A stretch of 64,000 bases of DNA from contig NZ_FMXR01000008.1 in NCBI RefSeq assembly GCF_900104415.1, positions 123,707-187,706 of the forward strand. Direction: 5' to 3'. Below are positions 56,129 to 64,000 of the stretch, piece by piece. This DNA comes from Eubacterium oxidoreducens (GTDB taxonomy: Bacteria > Bacillota > Clostridia > Lachnospirales > Lachnospiraceae). Within the stretch, counting starts at the first letter, position 1; each line of letters begins with the position of its first letter. Position numbers and translations under genes: made by a program. The notes beneath the pieces were generated by a model. That model was given only the letters and a program-made list of their open reading frames with translations, made no database searches and had not been told where the DNA came from.

Positions 56129-58027
56129 TTGCGCCAAAGATATGACGGAATAAAATTATTAGAAAGCAATGATATGGTCTTTGGGCACTATGTTGAAGAA
56201 TCTATGAAATATATTGATTCATTTGATTCTTCAAAGGAATTTAACGACGTAAATGAAGTTATAGAAGCATATAATGTTCATCAGTTATTATCTCATAAGC
56301 ATCTTAAGGTAGAGTTTGTAACTGAGTATGCATCAAAAATAAAAGTACTTATGCCAATTGTGGCTAAGTTTTTTAAGAGCATATCTGATGATAATTTTAT
56401 AAAGATATGTGATGAAGTAGCTATTGGATATGTAGATGAATTTTGGATTCTATTTGATAAGTTCAAGGTATATGAGCAAATTAGCGAAGAGAAGTTTGCT
56501 GAATATATAAATAATCCGCATACAACTCTTCATTACATCTTAAAACAAAAAAGAATAGTAGAACATTATGATGATGTTTTGGCTGATTGCTTGAGAAATT
56601 CTGATCAGACTGCCGAAATCATTATTCATAATCACATGGAGAAACAAGGCAATAGAAATAAATGCTATTTACCCAATTCTTTAATGCCATCTGAGTATGA
56701 AGGAATACTTAGGAAATATGTTCATTCGATTCACCCAGGTCTTGGCTCGTTAAGAGTAATAGAGATGTTTCAAAGCACTTCTGAGTGTCCAGTTTCAGAT
56801 AAGCTTCGATTGGAAGCGAGGAAGAGACAAAAAGAGATGCTTAAGGATGGCTCTGTTACGGTATTTAACTCACATATGGGAGTTGGCGTAAGTTTTAGAG
56901 ATGTTGCGGAACTTGTAACGGTAGAGAATACCCCTGAGGGCCATTTGTTTATATATGACAGGCAATGGCTAAAACAGAATTTAGATTATCCAACGTTATT
57001 AAATAATTTTATTTATATGTTTGGATTTGTGGATATGGAGTTTAGGAGTGTTTTTCCTTCTATTTCTTCTAAACTTGGTGTTTTTGAACGAGTGATGGGT
57101 GTAAAAGGCATTAAAGAGTATCAGACAGGAAGCTCATTTACTTTTTATTACATGAAAACATCTGCAGATATGCATGGTTATATTGAAGAACTAGAGCGAA
57201 ACAATATCCGCTTTGAAGATATCATCAAATGGTTTTTTGAAGATTACTTAGTTGAAGAGTTCAATATTAAAGGCTTTTCGTTTGCCACATCTTCAAAAGA
57301 TAGTAGTTATCTAGAAATGTGTAGGAATTTAGCTTCGGAGATGGATGGTGTTCTAAAACAGTATAGATTATATGCTGAAAATGGTGAGATTGATAGGGAA
57401 TTACTTGAAATGTCATCTCGTCCAGTGGAGTTTGAGCTATTGCCGTCGCTTAGAACTGAAAAGTATGGGTATGTAAATTCGGATGATATAAGACAGGAAA
57501 TGTTTTATTTGTTTTCAGATCAGTGCTTGTTGTCATATGTAGAAAGAATTGGAGAGAAATATGAATGTCTTCATGACTTGCTGCTTAATGAAGAATTACG
57601 TCTTTCTGATTATACTAGGCAAGATGAGTTATACCAGATTAATTGGCTGATCCAGAGGAACACTCTATGTGTTGAAGATGGACTATTAAAGCTAAATCCA
57701 AGTAGGGCGTTTATTTTAAAAGATTTGTATGAACATGAAGTGATTTGTTTGGATTATTATCCATCATATATGAAATCTCTCTTATCAGAGATGAAATCAG
57801 TGGGGGATATATGCATTACAAATACTTTTTTATCAGTTCCTGAATCGGATTACTTAAATTATGTGCTAAACAAGAGCCAATATAGTAATGGTATGGATTT
57901 GAGGAATCGTTACATTCATAGCACATATTCTGCAAATGAAGAGATTCATAAACGGGATTATATAGAGCTAATGAAAATCATGGTTTTGATTGTGATTAAG
58001 ATTAACGAAGAGTTATGTAAAAAATAG
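56129..58027 (+). CDS. Uncharacterised 632-residue protein with C-terminal HEPN-like motif
   Basis: No family recognised over most of its length. It is soluble and mostly helical. Near the C-terminus, R592-N-R-Y-I-H597 fits the RX4H HEPN RNase motif, with the polar residue after Arg, and is followed by a long helix. The start is TTG at 56129, eight bases after AAGGAGGGGG; a longer reading overlaps hsdS and lacks such a site. It lies between hsdS and hsdR with accessory genes, so it is probably part of the defence operon. RNase activity is inference. Confidence 0.7.
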   Translation: MRQRYDGIKLLESNDMVFGHYVEESMKYIDSFDSSKEFNDVNEVIEAYNVHQLLSHKHLKVEFVTEYASKIKVLMPIVAKFFKSISDDNFIKICDEVAIGYVDEFWILFDKFKVYEQISEEKFAEYINNPHTTLHYILKQKRIVEHYDDVLADCLRNSDQTAEIIIHNHMEKQGNRNKCYLPNSLMPSEYEGILRKYVHSIHPGLGSLRVIEMFQSTSECPVSDKLRLEARKRQKEMLKDGSVTVFNSHMGVGVSFRDVAELVTVENTPEGHLFIYDRQWLKQNLDYPTLLNNFIYMFGFVDMEFRSVFPSISSKLGVFERVMGVKGIKEYQTGSSFTFYYMKTSADMHGYIEELERNNIRFEDIIKWFFEDYLVEEFNIKGFSFATSSKDSSYLEMCRNLASEMDGVLKQYRLYAENGEIDRELLEMSSRPVEFELLPSLRTEKYGYVNSDDIRQEMFYLFSDQCLLSYVERIGEKYECLHDLLLNEELRLSDYTRQDELYQINWLIQRNTLCVEDGLLKLNPSRAFILKDLYEHEVICLDYYPSYMKSLLSEMKSVGDICITNTFLSVPESDYLNYVLNKSQYSNGMDLRNRYIHSTYSANEEIHKRDYIELMKIMVLIVIKINEELCKK

Positions 58028-58060
58028 TAATTCGGTCTATATAAAAAAGAGGGTTGGTAT

Positions 58061-58513
58061 ATGTCAGAGCAAGTTTTTGAAATATCTATTCCATTAGATG
58101 AAGATGGGTTTATAGAGATGGAATGTGATTATTGCAAAACAAGATTTATGCTACATAAGGATGTATATGAAAATGAAGATAATTTGTTCTTTTTTTGTCC
58201 TATATGTGGCATTCCTAATAAAACTAACACATTTTTTGTCCCAGAGGTTTTAGAAAAAGCTCAACAGATGGCTGCGAATTATATGTTAGATGAGCTTGAT
58301 AAAATGCTGAGTAAGAGCATGAAACAGATTAATAGGAGTGGGTTTATTAAAATGTCGGTTAAAAAGACAGAAAGAGTTCAAGAGAGGGAACTATACACCC
58401 CATTGAATTCCTATGTTAAATGCCGAAAAGTGTGTTGTGGTATAGATGTTAAGGTAAAAAATATTGATAAGGAAACGGGGACATATTGTCCTATTTGTGG
58501 GTGCGAACAGTGA
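58061..58513 (+). CDS. Double zinc-ribbon protein upstream of the TIR gene
   Basis: A 150-residue protein with two predicted zinc ribbons: C22/C25 with C46/C49 (CDYC...CPIC), and C121, C125/C126 with C143/C146 (CPICGCEQ at the end). A helical segment (residues 64-93) lies between. The stop codon overlaps the GTG of the TIR gene (GTGA), so both are translated together. It may be a nucleic-acid sensor or adapter for the TIR protein; this is inference. Confidence 0.7.
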   Translation: MSEQVFEISIPLDEDGFIEMECDYCKTRFMLHKDVYENEDNLFFFCPICGIPNKTNTFFVPEVLEKAQQMAANYMLDELDKMLSKSMKQINRSGFIKMSVKKTERVQERELYTPLNSYVKCRKVCCGIDVKVKNIDKETGTYCPICGCEQ

Positions 58514-59565
58514 ACAGAAAAGAATTACAGAAAATATCTTTGAAATACAGAACTCTATCAGGACAGTTACTAAAGGTTAATGCGCAGAGCGAAATATATT
58601 GTATTCAGCAATTTTATGATTTTATTACAAACACACCATTACTTATTTCTTATATCAATGAATGTAGAATTACTGAATATGATTTTAAGAAGATATTTTC
58701 GGAAAAAGGTTGGAATAGTGTTCTAGACCTTCCAGCTGATGAGAAAGAATTAGTTAGCTATGGGTATCAACTTTTAGAATATATTCTTGATGGCCCTAAA
58801 GAATTATTTGGCCTATGTATGGGATATACAGATAGTAGAAAATTTTCGGATAACATAGAAGCGTTTATTAGAAAGTCAATTGAGCCATTTGTTGTAGCAT
58901 TAAGAACATATCTAGAAATTGAATTTATAGAAGCTGACAATGATAAACCATCTACAGATAAGGAGATAAAGAATATTTTCCTGTCTTATTGCCAAAAGGA
59001 CACTGATATTGCTAATTATTTGGAAGAAAAATTACAACCTGTAATTGAAGGAAAGGCAACCATTTCGCGTGATATACGAGATGTTGAATATCATGAAAGC
59101 TTTAAAAGGTTTATGAATTCAATTGAAAAGCATGATTATGTTATTACTTTAATTAGTGATAGGTATCTTAAATCAAGAAATTGCATGTATGAGATGCTTG
59201 AAGTCGTTAAGGATAGTAATTTCTCAAAAAGATTAGTTTTTGTTGTAATTAGTGAAAAAGATAGGTCTCTTTATAAAGCAGAACAAGATTTACTGATTGA
59301 AGCGGGAGTATATACAGCATCTGGCCAAGCTGAATATAGTAAGTATTGGACTGCTGAAAAGCATAAATTGGAGAGAGAGATTGAGGAAATTGGCAATCCT
59401 GTATATGCTATATCACAAATTAAGGAAGTGAAGGTGCTGGAAAAGATTCTTCTTGATTTATCTGATTTTCTCGAATTTATAAGGGATAATAAAGGTTTGT
59501 CAATTAGTGAACATACAGAGGAAAACTTTGCAAGTATGTTATCGTTTATGGGTATTGGAGATTAG
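58510..59565 (+). CDS. TIR-domain protein (predicted NADase effector)
   Basis: A 351-residue protein. The N-terminal half (about 1-150) is helical and not recognised. A TIR domain follows (about 154-300): NIFLSYCQKDTDIANYLEEKL, SRDIRDVEYHESF, DYVITLISDRYLKSRNCMYEML. The glutamate in NCMYEML (about E228) matches the catalytic position of bacterial TIR NADases. The start is GTG at 58510, overlapping the preceding stop codon; an in-frame TTG at 58486 is an alternative. Such domains deplete NAD on infection in other systems. Confidence 0.8.
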   Translation: MNRKELQKISLKYRTLSGQLLKVNAQSEIYCIQQFYDFITNTPLLISYINECRITEYDFKKIFSEKGWNSVLDLPADEKELVSYGYQLLEYILDGPKELFGLCMGYTDSRKFSDNIEAFIRKSIEPFVVALRTYLEIEFIEADNDKPSTDKEIKNIFLSYCQKDTDIANYLEEKLQPVIEGKATISRDIRDVEYHESFKRFMNSIEKHDYVITLISDRYLKSRNCMYEMLEVVKDSNFSKRLVFVVISEKDRSLYKAEQDLLIEAGVYTASGQAEYSKYWTAEKHKLEREIEEIGNPVYAISQIKEVKVLEKILLDLSDFLEFIRDNKGLSISEHTEENFASMLSFMGIGD

Positions 59566-59570
59566 CGAAA

Positions 59571-62500
59571 ATGGGTATCAATATGAGCTACGATTATTCT
59601 GAAAATATTTTAGTTCAAGAGAGTTCAGGACATTTGTTAGAGGATGAGCTGGGCTGGCGTGTTGAACTTGCATACAATCAAGAAGTCCTTGGGGAAAATG
59701 GTACTTTCGGAAGAAAGTCATACAAGGATATTCTTCTGGTGCGCTATTTTCAGAAGGCTTTAAAGACATTGAATCCATGGATTACAGATGCACAAATTAT
59801 AGAGGCGCAGAACACATTTGAAAAACATCTTTCTTCGTCATCGCTTATGCAGATAAATGAGGAGAAGTATCAGTATATTCGAGATGGTATTCCAGTAAAA
59901 GTTAAGAAGCCAAACGGACAGATTGAAGAAAAGAGAGCTATGGTCATTGATTTTGAGCATCCATTTGATGCTGAGAGAAATGATTTTTTGGCTATAAAAG
60001 AATTAAAGATACATGGTGATTTATATCGTAGACGTACTGATATTGTAGGTTTTGTAAATGGTATACCTCTTTTATTTGTAGAACTAAAGAAAAACTCTGT
60101 AGATGTTCAGAATGCATATACTGATAACTACACAGATTATTTGGATACAATTCCGCATTTATTCTATTACAACGCATTTTTGATGCTTTCAAATGGCGTT
60201 GAAGCTAAGGTTGGTACTCTTGGAAGTAAATATGAATTTTTCCATGAGTGGAAGAGATTAAATGAGAGTGACGAAGGAAATGTTGCTCTTGAAACCATGC
60301 TTAGAGGTATCTGCAAGAAGGATAACTTTCTTGATTTGTTGGAGAATTTTATCCTTTACGATCATTCTGGTGGAAATACTATTAAGATTCTTGCAAGAAA
60401 CCATCAGTATTTGGGCGTTAATGAGGCTGTAAAGGCATATGAAGCACGTAAGCTTAATGATGGTAAGTTAGGTGTTTTTTGGCATACACAAGGCTCTGGA
60501 AAGAGCTATTCGATGCTTTTCTTATCACAGAAAATACGTAGAAAATTTGAGGGTTCACCAACAATTGTTGTTTTGACAGATCGTGAAGAATTAAATACAC
60601 AGATTAGTGATACGTTCGAGAACTGTGGTCTTCTTGGAAAAACTAAGGCATCGCAATACACGGCTACAAGCGGTGATGATCTCGTTGAAAAGTTGAAAGG
60701 TAATCCTAGCTTTATTTTTACTCTTATTCAGAAGTTTAATAAAAAGCCTACAGAACCTATTTATCCTGAACACGACATTATAATTATGTCTGATGAGGCG
60801 CATAGAAGCCAATATGGAATCTTTGCTGATAATATGGTTGGATTATTGCCAACAGCATCTAGAATTGGATTTACAGGTACGCCATTACTATCAAGCGATA
60901 ATATTACTGAGCGTACATTTGGTGGTTATATATCAATATATGATTTTAAACGTGCTGTAGAGGATAAAGCTACAGTTCCGTTGTATTACGAAAATCGTGG
61001 CGAGAAGATTCTTGATATTCATAATCCTGAAATTACAGATGAAATTTTGGATGCAATTGAAGCTGCTGATTTGGATGAAGAACAGCAGGAAAAGCTAGAG
61101 CATGAGTTTGAAAAAGAAATACATCTTTTGACGGCAGAACCACGTCTTCGTTCTGTTGCAAAGGATTTTGTAAAGCATTACAGTGACCTTTGGACAAGCG
61201 GTAAGGCTATGTTTGTGTGTCTTAATAAAGTCACATGCGTGCGCATGTTTAACTTTGTTCAGGAATACTGGAAAATTGAAATTGATAGACTTGAGGAAGA
61301 AAAGAAGACAGCCTCACAGCAGGAAGTACTCGAACTTGAGCGCAAGATTAAGTGGATGAAAGAAACTGAGATGGCTGTAGTTATATCTCAGGAGCAGAAT
61401 GAGATTCAGACTTTCAAAAAGTGGGATTTGGACATCAGGGTGCATAGAGCCAAGATGGAAAAACGTGAGCTAGATAAAGAATTTAAGGATTCTGAGAATC
61501 CGCTTCGTGTAGTATTCGTATGTGCGATGTGGCTTACTGGATTTGATGTTAAATGTTTGTCATGCTTATATTTGGATAAACCTTTAAAGGCTCATACTTT
61601 GATGCAGACGATTGCTCGTGCTAACAGAGTAAATGAAGGAAAGAGCAATGGTTTAATTATCGATTACATCGGTATTGTAAAGGCTTTGAGAAAAGCTCTT
61701 GCTGATTATACGGCAAATACTGGAGGCAGAAATACTGATCCGACTGTTGATAAGGCTGAATTGATAGCTCGTGTGTTAGAGGTCATTTCTTCTGCGGAAG
61801 AGTTTTTGGAAGAAAAAGATTTTGAGCTTAATGACTTAATCTATGCAAAGGACTTTACAAAGCTTGGCATGCTACAAACGGCAGCTAATGCGGTATCTGA
61901 TAGTAAGGAGTCAGCAAAACGTCTTATGACTTATGCTACTGAGCTTACTCGTATGATGAAGTATCTAGATAGAGATGATATTTCACCAGCGGATAGAGAA
62001 AGAAAAGATGCCATAATTGCCATTTTTGATGAGCTTAAGAAAAAGAAAAAGCATGTTGATACCGTTGACCTGATGGTGCAGATTAATGGTATTTTGGGTG
62101 ACTATATTACAATTGAAACCACTGTTGATACTGATGAAAAGTCAAAGCGATTTGATATATCTAAGATTGATTTTGATTTGCTGCGTAGAGAGTTTTCTAA
62201 GGTAAAACAGAAGAATCTTATGCTTAAAGATTTGGATGAGCTTATTCAAATTAGAATTGATGGCATGCTTAAGGAAAATCCTACTCGTGTTGATTATTAT
62301 GAGAGATATCAGAAGATTATCGAAGAGTATAATCAAGAGCAGGATAGAGCTACCATTGAAAAGACATTTATGGACTTGATGGATTTAGCAAATTCTATGA
62401 ATGAGGAAGAGCAACGTTATGTTCGTGAAGGCTTCTCAAGTGATGAGGAATTATCGCTTTATGACTTACTTTTTAATGAAAATCTTTCAAAAGAGGATAT

Positions 62501-62726
62501 CAAGTCCATTAAAAAGGTAGCTGTTGATTTGCTTGAAAAGATTAAGAATCGTATTTCTCAGCTTGACCATTGGACTGATAAGCAGGAAACCAAAGCTGAA
62601 ATTGATAATCTTATAAGGGATACTCTTTGGGAAGAATTGCCAGAGAGTTATGACGAGATACGTATATCCGAATATAGACAGAAGATATATGAGTACGTTT
62701 ATATGAGGTATAAGGAAGTAGCATAG
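59571..62726 (+). CDS. hsdR: Type I restriction endonuclease subunit
   Basis: A 1051-residue ATP-dependent translocase-nuclease. The nuclease motif D-X-n-E-X-K is visible in RTDIVGFVNGIPLLFVELKK near residue 165. SF2 motor motifs follow: QGSGKSYSM (Walker A), MSDEAHRSQ (DEAD-like) and GFTGTPL, with ARANRVNEG as motif VI. A long helical C-terminus contacts the methyltransferase. It begins six bases after the TIR stop, behind GGAG. It is placed last of the core hsd genes, split from hsdS by three genes. Confidence 0.96.
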   Translation: MGINMSYDYSENILVQESSGHLLEDELGWRVELAYNQEVLGENGTFGRKSYKDILLVRYFQKALKTLNPWITDAQIIEAQNTFEKHLSSSSLMQINEEKYQYIRDGIPVKVKKPNGQIEEKRAMVIDFEHPFDAERNDFLAIKELKIHGDLYRRRTDIVGFVNGIPLLFVELKKNSVDVQNAYTDNYTDYLDTIPHLFYYNAFLMLSNGVEAKVGTLGSKYEFFHEWKRLNESDEGNVALETMLRGICKKDNFLDLLENFILYDHSGGNTIKILARNHQYLGVNEAVKAYEARKLNDGKLGVFWHTQGSGKSYSMLFLSQKIRRKFEGSPTIVVLTDREELNTQISDTFENCGLLGKTKASQYTATSGDDLVEKLKGNPSFIFTLIQKFNKKPTEPIYPEHDIIIMSDEAHRSQYGIFADNMVGLLPTASRIGFTGTPLLSSDNITERTFGGYISIYDFKRAVEDKATVPLYYENRGEKILDIHNPEITDEILDAIEAADLDEEQQEKLEHEFEKEIHLLTAEPRLRSVAKDFVKHYSDLWTSGKAMFVCLNKVTCVRMFNFVQEYWKIEIDRLEEEKKTASQQEVLELERKIKWMKETEMAVVISQEQNEIQTFKKWDLDIRVHRAKMEKRELDKEFKDSENPLRVVFVCAMWLTGFDVKCLSCLYLDKPLKAHTLMQTIARANRVNEGKSNGLIIDYIGIVKALRKALADYTANTGGRNTDPTVDKAELIARVLEVISSAEEFLEEKDFELNDLIYAKDFTKLGMLQTAANAVSDSKESAKRLMTYATELTRMMKYLDRDDISPADRERKDAIIAIFDELKKKKKHVDTVDLMVQINGILGDYITIETTVDTDEKSKRFDISKIDFDLLRREFSKVKQKNLMLKDLDELIQIRIDGMLKENPTRVDYYERYQKIIEEYNQEQDRATIEKTFMDLMDLANSMNEEEQRYVREGFSSDEELSLYDLLFNENLSKEDIKSIKKVAVDLLEKIKNRISQLDHWTDKQETKAEIDNLIRDTLWEELPESYDEIRISEYRQKIYEYVYMRYKEVA

Positions 62727-62751
62727 ATTGGGAGGATAAGACTAGATTTTA

Positions 62752-63477
62752 ATGCGTAAATATAAATGTCCAAATAATTGTCGATTACCACGTAGAAAAA
62801 AGGAATTAGTAGAAAAGGATGGAAAATGGGGCTTTGACTATCATGATTTCACATATTGTCCTGTATGCGGTGAGATGATGCCACAAACACATGAAGCGGT
62901 TAAGCGTTTTTTTGATATTTATCATCTAAATTCAAAATTAGATAGGGCAGAGCAGCTTATTTATAAATCTGAGTTTAATGCTGCGGCGCGAGAAGCATTT
63001 GTTGTAGTTGAAACAGCACTGCGTAATAAGTCTGGGTTGGATTTACATGGAGTTGATTTAGTAAACAAGGCTTTGAGCTATGATGTAGATAAGAAAAGTG
63101 GCCAAATTACAAAAATTCCGCTAATACAATTAAACAATCTAATTACTGATTCTGAAAAGAATGAGCAAGAAGGTGTACGCTTTATGCTGATGGGATTTTT
63201 TCAAGGCGCTAGAAATATTTTTCAACATAATAAGGTCGGTTCAGGAGCATCTGATGTTTTATCAATAATAATCCAAGCGTCTTATTTTTTGAATTTATTA
63301 GATGGGCATAGTATCACGAAGCATGGAGAGTGGATTCGAACAAAAGTTGATTATTCTGATATTTACCAAAATATGCCAAACCATATTGATCGTTTAAAAC
63401 TTAGATGTATATTACGATTTAGAAATTGGAAACATAAAAAGATGCAATCCAAAATAAAGGATACTTGTGAATCATAG
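62752..63477 (+). CDS. Zinc-ribbon / Ymh-type HEPN-like protein
   Basis: A 241-residue protein. An N-terminal zinc ribbon uses C6, C10, C36 and C39. A C-terminal helical domain resembles the TIGR02391 (Hypoth_Ymh) family, with F-F-Q-G-A-R154-N-I-F-Q-H159, again an RX4H motif with Asn after Arg. It follows hsdR by 25 bases and is the last gene before the terminator. The GGGAGG ribosome site is about 16 bases from the ATG, so the start is a little uncertain. Confidence 0.7.
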   Translation: MRKYKCPNNCRLPRRKKELVEKDGKWGFDYHDFTYCPVCGEMMPQTHEAVKRFFDIYHLNSKLDRAEQLIYKSEFNAAAREAFVVVETALRNKSGLDLHGVDLVNKALSYDVDKKSGQITKIPLIQLNNLITDSEKNEQEGVRFMLMGFFQGARNIFQHNKVGSGASDVLSIIIQASYFLNLLDGHSITKHGEWIRTKVDYSDIYQNMPNHIDRLKLRCILRFRNWKHKKMQSKIKDTCES

Positions 63478-63517
63478 TACGAAAAATGTATAGCTACTAT
63501 ATAAAAATGATTTAGTG

Positions 63518-63550
63518 AAAAGAGCCTTGGCAGTTTGCCAAGGCTCTTTT
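63518..63550 (+). terminator. Terminator of the hsd-linked operon
   Basis: A perfect 15-base inverted repeat (AAAAGAGCCTTGGCA and its complement) with a GTT loop, ending in TTTT. It closes the run that starts at the XRE or hsdM gene. Confidence 0.9.
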
Positions 63551-63690
63551 ATAACGCGTAAATCACAGAAAACAGAAGAAGTTAAATTTTTGTCCCAAAA
63601 ATTTGAGCCGCAAAAAGCCAGAGTTTATGCGGTTTTATCGGCATTGATTTTAAATGTCACAAAGTTCAAAATGATGATTCTTGCAACATC

Positions 63691-63800
63691 CGGACAGCAT
63701 TCTTATAACACTCGGACAAACATTCTTAAAATATCCGGACAAGCATTCCTATAACTTACGGACAACGTTCCTAAATTATCCGGACAAGATGACATCTTAA
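63691..63800. repeat. Five 22-23 bp iterons of the insertion sequence end
   Basis: CGGACA-type units begin at 63691, 63713, 63736, 63759 and 63781, spaced 22, 23, 23 and 22 bases. The first four share CGGACA, two variable bases, then (C/G)(A/T)TTC(C/T)TA; the fifth is degenerate after CGGACAAG. Multiple terminal repeats of this kind are transposase binding sites in the IS21 family. Confidence 0.75.
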
Positions 63801-63809
63801 AATCGCTTT

Positions 63810-63837
63810 CTTAGAATGTATGTATATACATTCTAAG
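63810..63837 (+). promoter_or_regulatory. Hairpin overlapping the istA ribosome binding site
   Basis: CTTAGAATGTAT and ATACATTCTAAG are a perfect 12-base inverted repeat with a GTAT loop. Its right arm includes the first bases of AAGGAGG (63835-63841), so folding of a read-through transcript would hide the start region of istA. Confidence 0.6.
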
Positions 63838-63848
63838 GAGGTAATGAA

Positions 63849-64000
63849 ATGAGGTGTCTAGAACCAATGATAATTACAGAAATCCTTCGCTTGAAGGAAA
63901 TGCATCTTACATACCGTGAGATTGCTGAAGCTACCGATGTATCAAAAACAACTGTAGGTGAGATTATCAACAAGTGTAAAGAATGCGGTCTCACTTATGA
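63849..64000 (+). CDS. istA: IS21-family transposase IstA, N-terminal fragment
   Basis: The first 50 codons of a gene that leaves the window. It begins MRCLEPMIITEILRL and has the helix-turn-helix LTYREIAEATDVSKTTVGEI, typical of the N-terminus of IstA transposases. GGAGG precedes the ATG at 63849. The DDE catalytic domain is outside the window, so an intact product cannot be confirmed. Confidence 0.75.
   Translation, partial: MRCLEPMIITEILRLKEMHLTYREIAEATDVSKTTVGEIINKCKECGLTY

Larger units (their letters stand above)
63591..64000 (+). mobile_element. IS21-like insertion sequence, left part (continues beyond window)
   Basis: The unit has a series of 22-23 bp iterons, a hairpin and the start of an istA-type transposase, the layout of IS21 elements. 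The exact left end is not visible; TGTCCCAAAA at 63591 is a candidate because IS21 members begin with TG. The partner gene istB would be to the right. It directly follows the hsd operon terminator. Confidence 0.55.

Noticed and set aside
63515..63754. 79-codon frame after the hsd operon
   Set aside because: It runs through a perfect terminator hairpin and the insertion sequence iterons, has no ribosome site, and the protein has no recognisable features.
63691..63800. CRISPR array
   Set aside because: The 22-23 base units follow each other without distinct spacers and lie before a transposase gene.
49935..64000. Complete prophage or conjugative element
   Set aside because: No integrase, structural phage, relaxase or type IV secretion gene is present in the visible part.

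Overview
The window looks like a chromosome segment of a low-GC, Gram-positive anaerobe of the Lachnospiraceae type (Bacillota, Clostridia). The basis is A/T-rich coding sequence with strong AGGAGG-type ribosome binding sites, a PASTA kinase and phosphatase pair, a meso-DAP type MurE, a Bacillus-type PurF with predicted Fe-S cysteines, DUF5688 and BspA-like proteins. Family placement is inference. No rRNA or tRNA was seen, and no CRISPR array.

Layout, left to right. 1-1019: the 3' end of glnS and a DUF2225 gene. 1070-7462: arginine biosynthesis, with argG divergent from argC-GNAT-argJ-argB-argD across a region holding two sigma-A promoters and two ArgR-like boxes. 7522-14701: a ComEA-like lipoprotein, an OmpR-type two-component pair, a GerMN lipoprotein, comEC and a secreted leucine-rich-repeat protein. 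14717-27360: a dense housekeeping run, murE, priA, def, fmt, rsmB, rlmN, stp, prkC, rsgA, rpe, thiN. 27361-27752 has its own promoter, a 29-codon putative lipoprotein gene and a terminator. Then come an O-antigen-ligase-like membrane protein, holA, rpsT (minus), lepA, hemW, a hairpin-rich spacer and a PHP phosphatase (minus). 35053-41188: glycolysis genes gap, pgk, tpiA and gpmI with a CapA-like gene inserted. 41238-47751: a PilZ gene (minus), purF, purB, secG, rnr, smpB. Two unrecognised genes separate smpB from its partner tmRNA (ssrA, 49590-49934).

From the 3' end of ssrA to the window end the content turns accessory. A minus-strand set holds a ClpX-like AAA+ ATPase, a DUF5688 protein and an unknown protein. 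Divergent from it are an XRE regulator and an eight-gene plus-strand run: hsdM, hsdS, a 632-residue protein with a C-terminal HEPN-like RX4H motif, a double zinc-ribbon protein, a TIR-domain protein, hsdR, and a zinc-ribbon/Ymh-type protein with a second RX4H motif. A terminator closes the run. The window ends in the left end of an IS21-like element with 22-23 bp iterons and the start of istA. No integrase and no second att copy were seen, so the island's extent is unknown.

The strongest candidate for something new is this type I restriction-modification operon. Three uncharacterised genes sit between the specificity and restriction subunits and one follows hsdR. Two predicted RNase-like (HEPN) proteins and one predicted NADase (TIR) suggest an abortive back-up linked to restriction, much as PrrC is linked to EcoprrI. 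That functional reading is inference.
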